DNA from: a virus
Length of the DNA stretch: 39,439 nt
Direction: 5' to 3' (one strand)
Virus record (IMG/VR): IMGVR_UViG_3300030388_001015
Span: 7,085 to 46,523 of that record
Position 1 is the first letter of the stretch; every line of letters begins with the position of its first letter. The notes beneath the pieces were generated by a model that was not told the origin of the DNA, did not search any database, and was given only the letters and a program-made list of their open reading frames with translations. The translations under genes were made by a program, and so were the position numbers. This document shows positions 30,018 to 39,439 of this stretch, one piece after another.

Positions 30018-33000
30018 ATGGCTGAAAAATTTACGATTGATGATTTTGCTGAAGAATCTTTCTCATCTGCACCTAAACAGAAATTTACGATTGATGATTT
30101 TGCTGAAGAATCTTTCTTATCTGCACCTCAACCTGCACCTCAACAAAAATTTACGATTGATGATTTTGCTGAAGAATCTTTCTCCCCTGCATCTCCTGCA
30201 GACACCCCACCCGCTTCTGATGCTCGTGATGAGTTTGGTTACATATCTGAAGCAGAACAAGACAGAGAATCTTTTTTTCTTCCTACTGATATATTTCGGG
30301 GTTTTAGACAGGGGTTACAAACCACAAAAGATGTTACTGGGGCCTCTATGGCCGCAGCGGGGATAGCTCGTGACAGAGCTGAAGAAGGTTCAGGCGATGC
30401 CTTAATTCAAGAAGGCATGGCAATGGTTCAGCGAGCTGAAGAAGGAAGAAAAAAAATAGGTATTAAAAAGTCTGATACTTTTAGTGGTGCTTGGGAAGAA
30501 GGTATAGACGAAGTATTTTTTGATTTTGTTCCTTATCAAATAGGTGCTCTTATACCTATGATAGCTGAGGCTGTTGCAACTGGGTTTGGGGTTGGCAAAA
30601 TTGCTGAGAAGACGGGTAGTAAGACAGCTCCAGCACTAAAGAAAATTGCTACTAAAACCGCAGGAAAACTTGCAGCGGCTACTAACCCTGTTACAGGAGC
30701 TGCAGCTGCAGTTAGCACGGCTGTTGATGCAGCAAAAGGAATAAGAAAAGCAAGTAACTACATAAAAAAAGTTGTAACGCGAGGGGCTTTTAAAGGGGAC
30801 GTAAAAAAAGAAATTGCATTAATTAATAAAAAACGAGCAGCAAAAAATTTAGCCCCACTTAATAAAGCGCAAGCAAAAGTAGAAGCTAACAAAATTATTA
30901 CAAAAAAACTATCAGAGCCAGGTACGCAGGCTTTGTTTAGAAAACGTCTTGGTAACGTTATTGGTTCACAAACAGTATTACAACGGTACGGTCAAGGAGA
31001 AGTTTATGGTCGTGCTATCCACGAGGCTATTAAAAATGAACCTGATCCACAGTTACAACTAGACCTTATTAAAGAACTCCCCGCAGCAAAATTAGCTACA
31101 TTAGGTGCAGTTCATGGACTAACAGATCAACTGTTGTTTGCCGCGCTTGGTAAAACTATTCGCAATGCTAACCCTAAAACAAGAAATGCTTTACTTGCTA
31201 CTGCCATAAGCACGGGTAAACTTAGTACACAAAGTGGTGTAACAGAAGTAATTCAATCTGCAATTGAAAGATATGGTGCAGAGTTACCTCTGTCTGATAA
31301 AGAAGCGCTGACAGAATATTTAGATTCGTTTGCAGCTGGGTTCGCTGGAGTTCTTCCTTACGGTGTTGCAGGAGGAATATCTGCAAAGAATAAACAAGTT
31401 GAAGCACAAACAAAAGAAAAACTAGAACAAGAAATTAAAGAGGAAGCCGCACGTGATAAGGACCGTTCTGGACAACGTAGAGAAAGAGCAGCTAGTGATA
31501 CTAATACAAGCAGAGAAGCTGCAGCTGTTCAGAATATACAAGAAGAATTTAGTGTAGGACCTGTAGAAACCTTTGGAAAATATATAAGAAGGACTTTACT
31601 TAGATTACCAGAAAACAGTTCTGCTAATAAAACGCTAGAAAATATTGACCTAACCAAACCCGGTGAAACACAAGTAGCAATTGATATTTTAGAGTCTACT
31701 TTATTACCTCAAGAAGACGGAGGGCTTACTACAATAAATAAAGAGCCTGTTAGGTTAACTATTGACCAACTGAAAAAACAACTTGATCCTGAATATGTGC
31801 CTCCAGCTAGAGCAGAAACTATAGGAGAGACTATAGTAGAAACTGGTGATATCACAGCATATGACGCTGTATTAGCTACTGAAATAAATAACATTAAAAA
31901 AAGAAAAGATATATTTATAACCGAAGCTCGCCTAAATAGAATTTTACCTAACGCTACAAACGAGGTTATAGATACTGTAACAGAACGTTTAAAAAAAGAG
32001 GGTATTTTTGTTGGTAGTAAAAAAGATGCTTTGAAAGCTAAAACAATTGCTGAAGCAGAAACTCAAACTAGGTTTGATGAGAACATAGAAAAAGAGCGTT
32101 TAGAAAAAGAGCGTCTAAATAAAGAATCTCAGGATAGACTTAATAAAGTAGTTCCAGTTAAATTTGACGAAAATAGTCAGTCTGATTTAGATCTAGATAA
32201 TAAACCTCAGCTTGCAAAAGGTATAGACACGCAACAAGACACACAACAAGACACACAACAAGACATACGGCAACAACTTAGCGAGGCGCAAGGCGAACTT
32301 ATAAGAGCAGAAAGTGTAAGAAAGCAAGACTACGAAAGACTAAAAAACCCAATAAAAAAAGCTAAACTTGATAGAAATGTTGAAGTTGCAAAACAAAAAG
32401 TTTTAAACCTAGAAGCTCAGATTCCAGCAGAAACTCCAGCACAAGCAGAAACTAGAAGAGTAGCTGGTTTAGAAGCTATAGCTAAAATAAGAGCAGATCT
32501 TAATTTATCTGAACAAGAAGCTAGAGTTATTCTTGATGCAGGGCAAGTTATTGAAAACACAGGCGAAACAATTGAGTCTGTTACAGAATCTTTTGCAAAT
32601 CAATATGGTAAGAATATTACTCAAGGAATAAAACGCGGGCTTATTAATATAGTTGATAGCGTAGAAGGTTTAGCTACTCTTAATATACCCAACTATTTAG
32701 GTATTACTCTCCCTGCTAACGCAAAAGCTTTTGTACTAAATGGGAAAGCTTATTTTATTGCTAACCGTATAACCAAAGAAGAAGCACCAGGATTGTTATT
32801 ACATGAAGTGGGTGCTCATTATGGTTTAAAAAGAATGTTAGGAGTAAAAAAATATAATGAGTTAGTTGCCTCTCTAAAAAGTAAAAGAAATTCTGATAAA
32901 GAAATCAGCGCCGCTTTTGATTATGTTACTCGTGCTTATCCTGAGTTTACTGAAAATGGCGAAGCTAATATTAATGACCCTTATTTTGTTGACGAGGTCA

Positions 33001-36000
33001 TTGCTTACATAAGCGAAAGCACACCTAATAATTCTTTATATCGAACCGTAGTTGCTAACATTAAAGCCTTCTTAGCAAAATTAGGTATGGGCTGGAACGT
33101 TAACAACATTAGTGCCAGACAAATTCAAGATTTAGTTCAACACTCTCTTAAAACTGCTATAAAAGAAAAAGAAAATACCCAATCACTTCCTCAAGATATA
33201 AACCGTCTACAGGCAGCTTTTAGGGACCCTAATGAAAACACAGCAGAAAATAAAAACAAACAGGATGAACTAGAAAAAAGAAGAAGCCCAGAACAAAAAA
33301 GAAATAATGCCAACAGAGAAGCGGGCACAACACCACAAGAAACTTTCTTTGACCAACCCGGACAGCCTACGATAGCACAGAAAATAGGTGGAGCCGTATT
33401 TAGTTTTGATAGCCCACTTAATACAGCAATTAGAAAAGCAATGAAAGAAAGTGGAAAGGCATTTGAAGAAATTAAAAGGGTAATGTTAGACATGGCGGTT
33501 TCACAAGCAGTCCATGCCGCTACTGTAGCTGAACGTTTTCTAGAGTATGGGGGAATAAAGTGGTCTGATAAAAAACAAATGTTTGAAAATTTTGATACAG
33601 AACCAGATCCAACTACGGGTAAAGAAATGCCACTACCCAGTCTATTAAAAGCAACGTTTTTAGCAAGAGATCTAGCTAAGAAAAATAATATTACTTTTGA
33701 AACAATGCGAGAAGAAATAACAAGGGCATTTGTTGCGCGCCGTGTTGAGTATTTAGTTAAACAAAATCAAATATATTTAAGCGAGTATCAAACAGCTATT
33801 TACAACGCAAACCGTAAAAGATCTGAAGCAAACAGAATTGAAAGTAAAAGTTTAGAAGCTGCCGAATCACTTGAAGCTCAGGCTGATGCTATAGAACAAG
33901 AAGCTAAAATTAATTATAGAAAAAACTATGTATTAGTAGATAACGAACAAAAAAATTTGGTTGGCGATTTAAAATACTTTGAAGAGTATGGACAAGATTT
34001 AGAAAATATTTATGATATGGTTATTGCGTCTAAAAACCGCGCTCTTAAATTTGGAGTCCAAAATCAATTAATGTCACAAGAACAATTTGAAGAACTTACA
34101 GGTCTTGTTCTTACTGAAAACTTGCTTAAAAAAGACCCAAAAATTTTAGGGGGAATGGTAGATGTATTTGTACCTTTCTACCGAGAGGGTAAACCAAGAG
34201 ATAGTACTAATCAAAAAGGATTAGAAGAACGCGGGCGATATTATAAATTAAGAGGCTCGTTTGAACCTGTTGCAGATGTATTTGATAATATGGAAAGGTT
34301 TATACAAAGCACTATTACACGCGGTATTATCAATCGTGCGGCTCTAGCAAAAATTAAATACTCAATGAGATATTTAAATAATGACACTACAGGAATTACA
34401 CATGTAAGAGAAGTAGACAGAGCTACTGAAAATAAAGAATCAAATGTAGTTGAAGTGAGTCGGGTAATAGAAGGTGAACAAAAAAAGGTTTTGTATGAAT
34501 TTTCTAGTCCTTATTTTGCTTCGGCAGTTAGCGGTATTGAAAGTATTTCTATTCCGGGCATAAGTATGATGGCAAGTGTATCTAACTTATTTAGATCAAA
34601 TATTATTTTGTACCCAGCGTTTGGCCTTTCGCAACTATCTCAAGATGCTATTAGTGCTATGACTTCTTCTGGAACATTTATTCCCGCTGCAATACCGCTT
34701 CGCGTTATAAAAAACTTTGTAGGTACCATGATTGGTATGAATAAAACTCACGACGATGCAAGGAAACTGGGCTTAGTATCGGGCTGGGCGCATCTACAAG
34801 CAGCTGATGATATAGAAAATAACCCTAATTGGTTAGGCGCATATAATGCTTTTAGACGGCAGCTAAGTAAAGTTCCCGGATTAACTAGAGGTAGCGCTAT
34901 TGAGGTGCCAATCGCTGGTAAAATTAAACCTTTAGAACTTTCTGTTAGTGGTTTTTTACATAGAATAGCAATGGCTTCAGATAACTCTATTAGAGAGTCT
35001 GTTTTTGAGCAAGTTATGTTTGAAACACGAATTAAAAATTATTTTAAAAATAAAGCTTCTGGTAAACCAACTACATGGAAAGCTACTGTAGGGGATGAAG
35101 CAGAGGCATATTCTAAGGTAGCAGAAGTAATTAACTTTAAACGCGCTGGTTCTGACCCTCGTGTTACAGCCGTTCGTAGAACAGTTGCTTTTAGTGGAGC
35201 TATGTTGCAGGCGCTGTCTGTACAAGGAAGAGTATTTACACTTCAAGGAGTAAGCCCTACTTCAAAAGGAGTAGCAGCGGCTCAACTAGCTTCAGGGTTA
35301 GGGCAAGTAACAATGATGACTCTTTTGTATTACATGCTTATTTCTGATGAAGAAGAATATAAAAACTTATCTGACTTAGAAAAAATGCATTATTATTACA
35401 TTCCAGGTATGGGCGCTGAAGGTAGACTAAGAGTCCGTCCTGACATGACTGCGCTTCTTGGTAAAGTAATTCCAGAAGCTTATTTAGATTTACAAATGGG
35501 TAGATCAGACGTACGCGCATTTCGACAAGCTATAAATAAAAGTGCAGATAAAATCCTTGCTGGTAACTTTATTCCTACTATTTTGCAACCTTTAGAAGAA
35601 GCTGTTTCAAACCGAAGTAGATTTACGGAGAGAGAAATAATACCAGAATATATGGAAGGTATAGATGCAAAAAATCAATACAACGGTTCTACTAGTGAGT
35701 TTGCTAAACAACTCGGTGTTATGACAAATGTTTCTCCTCTTTGGGTAGACCATTTTTTAAAGGGATATCTAGGTACCACAGGTAATATGATAGGTCTAGG
35801 TATGGGTACTTTGCTAGAAGACCAAAATATTATTGCTCCCCCTCCTGCTAAAACTGACAGAGATGCAAGAGCCGCGTTTCCCGGTAATGCAGCTTTTGTT
35901 AGAAAAGAAAATGAAAATGCTAGGGCTAGAGAATTAATATATGATGTGATTGAACAGCTTAAACAAGCTAAAAACTTTAGTTCTGACTTAACTAAAAGAG

Positions 36001-36359
36001 CAGGGTATAACCCTACAGAAGGTTATAGAGAATTAGCAAACAGATTAAGTCAAACACCAGAAAATAGTAAAGATTTTACAAAAAGAAAGCTACTTAACTT
36101 TAGTACGCAGATAAATATATTTAGCAAAGTTTTATCAAATTATAATGCCGATATAAAACGTATAAAAGAAGATAAAAGCATGAAACCAGAATTAAAACGA
36201 CAAAAAATAGCAGCGTTTGATAACCAATTAAAAAGTTTGCTTTCTCGTTCTGCAATATTAAATTTAAGACAGCAGATATATGGGTCTGGTGTAGATGCTA
36301 ATAGCCCCTTAACAAAAAGAATTAGAAAATTAGTAAAAGATAGTGAATCTATAGATTAA
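30018..36359 (+). CDS. Giant polyvalent / ejection protein with zincin-like motif and LPD38-like region
   Basis: A 2113-residue protein, the largest here, coupled to the ejection genes. It opens with three copies of KFTIDDFAEESF (residues 4-15, 22-33, 44-55). A membrane-prone Ala/Gly segment follows at ~175-240, then charged helices. Residues ~895-1050 hold a metallopeptidase-like domain with LLLHEVGAHYGLKRML: His929, Glu930 and His934, with Glu993 in DEVIAYISE a possible third ligand; the spacing is HExxxH rather than HExxH. Residues ~1495-1935 (LFRSNIILYPAFGLSQLSQD, DPRVTAVRRTVAFSGAMLQA) resemble the LPD38 region of phage polyvalent proteins. It is probably carried in the head and ejected to open the wall and guard DNA entry. 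Confidence 0.82.
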   Translation: MAEKFTIDDFAEESFSSAPKQKFTIDDFAEESFLSAPQPAPQQKFTIDDFAEESFSPASPADTPPASDARDEFGYISEAEQDRESFFLPTDIFRGFRQGLQTTKDVTGASMAAAGIARDRAEEGSGDALIQEGMAMVQRAEEGRKKIGIKKSDTFSGAWEEGIDEVFFDFVPYQIGALIPMIAEAVATGFGVGKIAEKTGSKTAPALKKIATKTAGKLAAATNPVTGAAAAVSTAVDAAKGIRKASNYIKKVVTRGAFKGDVKKEIALINKKRAAKNLAPLNKAQAKVEANKIITKKLSEPGTQALFRKRLGNVIGSQTVLQRYGQGEVYGRAIHEAIKNEPDPQLQLDLIKELPAAKLATLGAVHGLTDQLLFAALGKTIRNANPKTRNALLATAISTGKLSTQSGVTEVIQSAIERYGAELPLSDKEALTEYLDSFAAGFAGVLPYGVAGGISAKNKQVEAQTKEKLEQEIKEEAARDKDRSGQRRERAASDTNTSREAAAVQNIQEEFSVGPVETFGKYIRRTLLRLPENSSANKTLENIDLTKPGETQVAIDILESTLLPQEDGGLTTINKEPVRLTIDQLKKQLDPEYVPPARAETIGETIVETGDITAYDAVLATEINNIKKRKDIFITEARLNRILPNATNEVIDTVTERLKKEGIFVGSKKDALKAKTIAEAETQTRFDENIEKERLEKERLNKESQDRLNKVVPVKFDENSQSDLDLDNKPQLAKGIDTQQDTQQDTQQDIRQQLSEAQGELIRAESVRKQDYERLKNPIKKAKLDRNVEVAKQKVLNLEAQIPAETPAQAETRRVAGLEAIAKIRADLNLSEQEARVILDAGQVIENTGETIESVTESFANQYGKNITQGIKRGLINIVDSVEGLATLNIPNYLGITLPANAKAFVLNGKAYFIANRITKEEAPGLLLHEVGAHYGLKRMLGVKKYNELVASLKSKRNSDKEISAAFDYVTRAYPEFTENGEANINDPYFVDEVIAYISESTPNNSLYRTVVANIKAFLAKLGMGWNVNNISARQIQDLVQHSLKTAIKEKENTQSLPQDINRLQAAFRDPNENTAENKNKQDELEKRRSPEQKRNNANREAGTTPQETFFDQPGQPTIAQKIGGAVFSFDSPLNTAIRKAMKESGKAFEEIKRVMLDMAVSQAVHAATVAERFLEYGGIKWSDKKQMFENFDTEPDPTTGKEMPLPSLLKATFLARDLAKKNNITFETMREEITRAFVARRVEYLVKQNQIYLSEYQTAIYNANRKRSEANRIESKSLEAAESLEAQADAIEQEAKINYRKNYVLVDNEQKNLVGDLKYFEEYGQDLENIYDMVIASKNRALKFGVQNQLMSQEQFEELTGLVLTENLLKKDPKILGGMVDVFVPFYREGKPRDSTNQKGLEERGRYYKLRGSFEPVADVFDNMERFIQSTITRGIINRAALAKIKYSMRYLNNDTTGITHVREVDRATENKESNVVEVSRVIEGEQKKVLYEFSSPYFASAVSGIESISIPGISMMASVSNLFRSNIILYPAFGLSQLSQDAISAMTSSGTFIPAAIPLRVIKNFVGTMIGMNKTHDDARKLGLVSGWAHLQAADDIENNPNWLGAYNAFRRQLSKVPGLTRGSAIEVPIAGKIKPLELSVSGFLHRIAMASDNSIRESVFEQVMFETRIKNYFKNKASGKPTTWKATVGDEAEAYSKVAEVINFKRAGSDPRVTAVRRTVAFSGAMLQALSVQGRVFTLQGVSPTSKGVAAAQLASGLGQVTMMTLLYYMLISDEEEYKNLSDLEKMHYYYIPGMGAEGRLRVRPDMTALLGKVIPEAYLDLQMGRSDVRAFRQAINKSADKILAGNFIPTILQPLEEAVSNRSRFTEREIIPEYMEGIDAKNQYNGSTSEFAKQLGVMTNVSPLWVDHFLKGYLGTTGNMIGLGMGTLLEDQNIIAPPPAKTDRDARAAFPGNAAFVRKENENARARELIYDVIEQLKQAKNFSSDLTKRAGYNPTEGYRELANRLSQTPENSKDFTKRKLLNFSTQINIFSKVLSNYNADIKRIKEDKSMKPELKRQKIAAFDNQLKSLLSRSAILNLRQQIYGSGVDANSPLTKRIRKLVKDSESID
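30027..30182 (+). repeat. Three 36-bp repeats encoding KFTIDDFAEESF
   Basis: Copies at 30027-30062, 30081-30116 and 30147-30182 are identical over 36 bases, separated by Pro/Ala/Gln-rich linkers of 18 and 30 bases. They sit at the extreme N-terminus of the giant protein. Confidence 0.96.
32226..32261 (+). repeat. Three 12-bp tandem repeats encoding Asp-Thr-Gln-Gln
   Basis: GACACGCAACAA is followed by two copies of GACACACAACAA inside the giant gene (residues 737-748), just ahead of a helical linker region. One base differs in the first copy. Confidence 0.92.
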
Positions 36360-36364
36360 TGAAA

Positions 36365-36571
36365 TTAACCTGTGCGCCAGACTCGGACACCTAAGTGTCC
36401 GTCTTTGGTAGTTACAAAAGTTTTTACTTTTACTTTTGCTTTTTTAGCTCCAGTCTCTGCCGCGTAAATCATGTTAGAGGTCTTTACCGTAGGAATAAAA
36501 AAACTCTCTCCATACTTCATCTGTTCAAACGGAAACACCCACTCTGGTTCATTATGCAAGTTCAGGATCAA
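36365..36571 (-). CDS. Small basic protein of the replication module
   Basis: A 68-residue protein read from the minus strand, converging on the giant virion gene with only five bases between stops. Core motifs are FPFEQMKYGESFFIPT, YAAETGAKKAKVKVKTFVTT and DGHLGVRVWRTG, a small beta-rich pattern I associate with proteins linked to phage replication genes; no function is known to me. The start is uncertain: TTG 36571 lies within the end of the primase-helicase gene with AGGGG only three bases upstream, and other TTG and GTG codons follow in frame. It is coupled to that gene either way. Confidence 0.65.
   Translation of the reverse strand: MILNLHNEPEWVFPFEQMKYGESFFIPTVKTSNMIYAAETGAKKAKVKVKTFVTTKDGHLGVRVWRTG
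36384..36401. other. Hairpin near the convergent gene ends
   Basis: CGGACAC and GTGTCCG form a perfect 7-bp stem around CTAA, 25 bases after the stop of the giant gene and inside the last codons of the minus-strand small gene. Neither strand has a strong T-tract, so it could be only a weak bidirectional terminator. Confidence 0.45.
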
Positions 36572-39398
36572 TTACCCCTATAATATCTTTATTCATAGTA
36601 TCGGTATTAATGATAAAAGCATCTATATTAAATTGGTCCATACCTTGTTTCCAGTTCGTTGCCAGTCGCTTACGTTTTTCTACAACCTCTGTACCAATTT
36701 GTTTCATTTGTTGCATCCATTGTTTAGGAGATACATTTTTTTCTTCTACAAGCCATTTACGAAATATAGCTTTAGATAAACAAAGTTCTTTTTTGTCCAC
36801 ATCTAACCTAATTACTAAAGTATTTCTAGGTTCCGTAGTAACGTGTCCCGCCGCTACTATTAAAATATTGCTATTGTTAATATTAATAAACTCTCCTATC
36901 AATGACTGATAGTTAATCTCATTTTTATTTACTACATTTTCTCTAATGTCTATCATTTCTGTAATTATGCGTTTATATATTCTATCCAAATCAATATGAA
37001 CAATATCCGCTTCCGCCGCAAATTCACCCGCCACCATAGTTACAGCAACTAAATTTTCATAGAACCTAAATGCAGTATTATCACCAAAATCTTTTTTAAA
37101 TCTATCAACCCAAACATTAATTTTATTTTCTATATCACCATTGGAATGTTGCATTACTTGTTTAATAAACACAGGACCGGCCCAACCAAAATTTTTGTTA
37201 AATGGATTAAACAATTTACGCGCTTCAGTAGGGTTGTCTACAAACAATTTAGCTTTTCGTATGTGAATCTCTATCAATCGAGCTACTTCACCATTAGGGT
37301 CTTTTTTAAGAATAGAAAGTTTATCGTACAATGAATGGTTAGAAGTAAACATAGCCACTAAAGCTGCAGAAAACTCAGTTGCTCTTTCAGCATTAATAGA
37401 AGCCTGCATTCTAAGTTTAGCTTTTCCGTGTGATATTTTATGAATAAGATTAGAAAGTACTTTACCATCTACGTTGCCTACTTCATCTAAACCAAAAGGG
37501 ATATTATGTAGTGCTAAGTAACGTCCAACCATAGCGTTATCTGTTGTTGTCTGTTGTGTTGTCGATAATAAGTCAGGATCACCCCATATACTCAGCGCAG
37601 AAAAAAGAGCCGCCGTTTTGCCTGCTCCTGTATCTCCAGTTAAACATATTGTTATACCTGAAGTAGCGGTGTGAGACATAAGAGTAGAACCAAAACCGGC
37701 TAACATTGTAAATGCGTGAATCTCTAACCCCTCTGCATTTAATTTATTTGCTGATTCTTGCCATACTTCATAAGAACCAGAGCGTTTTAAGTGTGTAGCC
37801 ACGTTTCTACAAAGGGGAGAAGTAGGGCTTTCATGTTCCTTTCCTTCTTTATCAATTTCTAAGGCACCTATAACAAAAGCACTATAGTCAGATGTCCAAC
37901 CCATTTGTGTACGCATAATATCAGCGGCACCTTTGGCTTGCAGATACTCACCCCATTTAACTAAATATTTCATAATATACTTCCATTGATTAGAGAGCGG
38001 ATCATATAAAACTCCGTTATGTGCCATAGACTTTCTAAATGCCGCTGACTCATATAAGTCTGAAAAGGGTAAATAAAATTCTTTAGGTTCGTCGTGAGGA
38101 GGGTCGTACTTAATTAAAAGACACTCTCCATCATCTCCACTAAGAACTCTTCTAAGCGCGTAAAGGTTATAAGTAGTTACTAAGTGTTCTTTACCCTCTA
38201 CTAAGTCGCCGTTCTCATCAAAAATAGGCTTTTCTTTATATATTACTCCACCATTTACACCTTGCTTAAACTCCCCTAATTCTTCTGGAAGCCCTTGTAA
38301 TGTAGTTGTTATTTGAGAAACTCCTCCTTCTACTGATACAATCTCATTATGAATTGGGCTGTCAGTAGTTGGCAAAGCTACAAATGTTTTACCCAAAGAA
38401 AGTGGATTAGTTATCTTATTAAAATGAGTACATTCATCACAAACTCCAGAATTTATAGTATTAAAGGTAGCGCAGGACTGAGGTTTATCTTGTGTCTGAT
38501 TAGCTTTATTCTCTGTTGCCTCTTTGTTGTAACCTTCATAGTCCTGAGATAAAAGATGTATAGCTTCATTCCGGTCAATACAGTGTTGAGCAATAGATAA
38601 ACCTGCATACCATAAAGGTTCTGGAAGCGCAGTGCGATTATTAATAATGTGCCGCATCTGTAAGCAACCTTCGTTAGAGTCTTCATCTAAACTCTTAGTA
38701 GCAATCTTGGCAAACTCTGAAGAATAGTTATTATGACCGGACATCTTTCTACCCAGATCAGTTATCTTTTCACGTTTAACTATATCCTCTAAAGGTATTT
38801 CAACCTCACCTAAAAAGCCTTTCCAGACATTAAAGTCAGAAGTAAAGTCTGACCAACGAATAATCTTAGTAGGAATAGCTATACTAGTTTTATGATTAAA
38901 GGTATCTGGACAACGTAAAATTCTAGATACATCTGCTGTAACAACTGGATCAATCTTTAAGTTATTACTAAGGCAGAAGTCTTTAAACTTAGTAGCATAT
39001 ATTTTCCATTCGCCCGCAGGGATATTTTCATTAAAAAACCAATAGGCGTGAGCGCCTGTACCAGAGTCAACTACTACTGGTGGTGGTAACTCATTACTGT
39101 CTACAAAGTTATCTAGAGAAGCTATGGCCTCTTCTTTACTGCTATATTCTTTCTCTTGTCCTACATCAAGATCTACAAAGAAAGAACGTAAACTAATAGC
39201 ATCATCTGCCTTTCGGCTGTGCCCTTTAAAATTACTAAGTGCAACAAAAACATTTGTATCTTTTTTAGATTTAACCACACTAACAAGTTCATCTATTGAT
39301 TCAACAAAAGTATGTTTAGTTTTTTTAGTAGTCGGATCTATGTCCGCAACGCAGTAAATCCCGCTATCGGGAAGCGCTAAGGCGTAAAAGTCTTTCAT
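36552..39398 (-). CDS. Primase-helicase (AEP-type primase fused to DUF927-type ATPase)
   Basis: A 948-residue replication enzyme. The N-terminal ~200 residues form an archaeo-eukaryotic-type primase: SFFVDLDVG (Asp76/Asp78), SGTGAHAYWFF (His117) and DVSRILRCPDTFNHK (156-170). A probable zinc-binding segment follows with Cys309, Cys320 and Cys323. The C-terminal half is a DUF927-like AAA+ helicase with Walker A TGDTGAGKT (587-595) and Walker B FGLDEV (Asp638/Glu639). Such fusions prime and unwind phage DNA. It is read opposite to the virion genes, marking the edge of the early module. The ATG at 39398 gives a natural start 41 bases from the window edge; the upstream strand is AT-rich and I see no further gene there. 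Confidence 0.88.
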   Translation of the reverse strand: MKDFYALALPDSGIYCVADIDPTTKKTKHTFVESIDELVSVVKSKKDTNVFVALSNFKGHSRKADDAISLRSFFVDLDVGQEKEYSSKEEAIASLDNFVDSNELPPPVVVDSGTGAHAYWFFNENIPAGEWKIYATKFKDFCLSNNLKIDPVVTADVSRILRCPDTFNHKTSIAIPTKIIRWSDFTSDFNVWKGFLGEVEIPLEDIVKREKITDLGRKMSGHNNYSSEFAKIATKSLDEDSNEGCLQMRHIINNRTALPEPLWYAGLSIAQHCIDRNEAIHLLSQDYEGYNKEATENKANQTQDKPQSCATFNTINSGVCDECTHFNKITNPLSLGKTFVALPTTDSPIHNEIVSVEGGVSQITTTLQGLPEELGEFKQGVNGGVIYKEKPIFDENGDLVEGKEHLVTTYNLYALRRVLSGDDGECLLIKYDPPHDEPKEFYLPFSDLYESAAFRKSMAHNGVLYDPLSNQWKYIMKYLVKWGEYLQAKGAADIMRTQMGWTSDYSAFVIGALEIDKEGKEHESPTSPLCRNVATHLKRSGSYEVWQESANKLNAEGLEIHAFTMLAGFGSTLMSHTATSGITICLTGDTGAGKTAALFSALSIWGDPDLLSTTQQTTTDNAMVGRYLALHNIPFGLDEVGNVDGKVLSNLIHKISHGKAKLRMQASINAERATEFSAALVAMFTSNHSLYDKLSILKKDPNGEVARLIEIHIRKAKLFVDNPTEARKLFNPFNKNFGWAGPVFIKQVMQHSNGDIENKINVWVDRFKKDFGDNTAFRFYENLVAVTMVAGEFAAEADIVHIDLDRIYKRIITEMIDIRENVVNKNEINYQSLIGEFININNSNILIVAAGHVTTEPRNTLVIRLDVDKKELCLSKAIFRKWLVEEKNVSPKQWMQQMKQIGTEVVEKRKRLATNWKQGMDQFNIDAFIINTDTMNKDIIGVIDPELA

Positions 39399-39439
39399 AT
39401 CACACCCTGATTAAGTTAGGTTTTATTTTTGTTTCTAAA

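Noticed and set aside
1-39439. Integrase, attachment site, tRNA or CRISPR array
   Set aside because: Looked for and not seen; gaps are short and hold no recognisable cloverleaf or spaced direct repeats.

Overview
The window is a stretch of a tailed-phage genome, almost certainly a short-tailed (podovirus-type) marine phage or prophage known mainly from metagenomes. The evidence is a continuous plus-strand virion operon (terminase, portal, scaffold-like protein, Mu gpT-like capsid protein, two connector/adaptor candidates, fibres, a nozzle-like protein, ejection proteins), no tape-measure or contractile-sheath gene, AT-rich coding, and many small proteins of a kind I associate with uncultured marine phages. 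No rRNA, tRNA, CRISPR array, integrase or insertion sequence was seen. The host cannot be named from the sequence. The terminase gene runs off the left edge.

Layout. 1-8235: packaging and head module (terminase large subunit, portal, an 80-aa protein, a GroES-like co-chaperonin, an HNH endonuclease, scaffold-like protein, two head-associated proteins, major capsid protein), closed by a strong hairpin terminator at 8254-8290. 8291-8413: structured untranslated leader. 8414-9651: two beta-rich, probably virion-surface proteins. 9655-12927: an island of small, very Lys/Arg-rich proteins with recurring Gly-Gly-Lys motifs and, in three of them, the same C-terminal 14-residue tail, interleaved with a small membrane protein and a head-tail connector candidate. 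12927-14630: zinc-ribbon protein, a 58-aa protein, an adaptor and a beta-rich protein. 14642-19362: fibre module, including a fibre with an S74 self-cleaving chaperone domain. 19363-22449: membrane and secreted proteins, including a 3-TM holin-like protein. 22486-25164: nozzle-like protein and two small structural proteins. 25248-36359: ejection module with a Gly-rich protein, a GNAT-like protein, two large helical proteins and a 2113-residue polyvalent protein with a zincin-like motif. 36365-39398, minus strand: a small protein and a primase-helicase, the edge of the replication module.

How it works together. Terminase and portal package DNA into a capsid built with the scaffold-like protein, perhaps folded with the GroES-like protein substituting for or helping host chaperonin. 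Connector, adaptor and nozzle proteins close the vertex, fibres bind the host, and the 25-36 kb proteins are probably carried in the virion and ejected. Genes are tightly coupled (TAATG, ATGA and GTGA junctions).

Most worth following up: the shared C-terminal tail (Asp-Gly-Ile-Ala...Thr-Arg-Gly) with the Gly-Gly-Lys motifs across several virion-module proteins, the triplicated 12-residue motif at the start of the giant protein, and the secreted Cys-repeat protein whose signal peptide is encoded inside the previous gene. Family names are from recognition by eye, not database searches.
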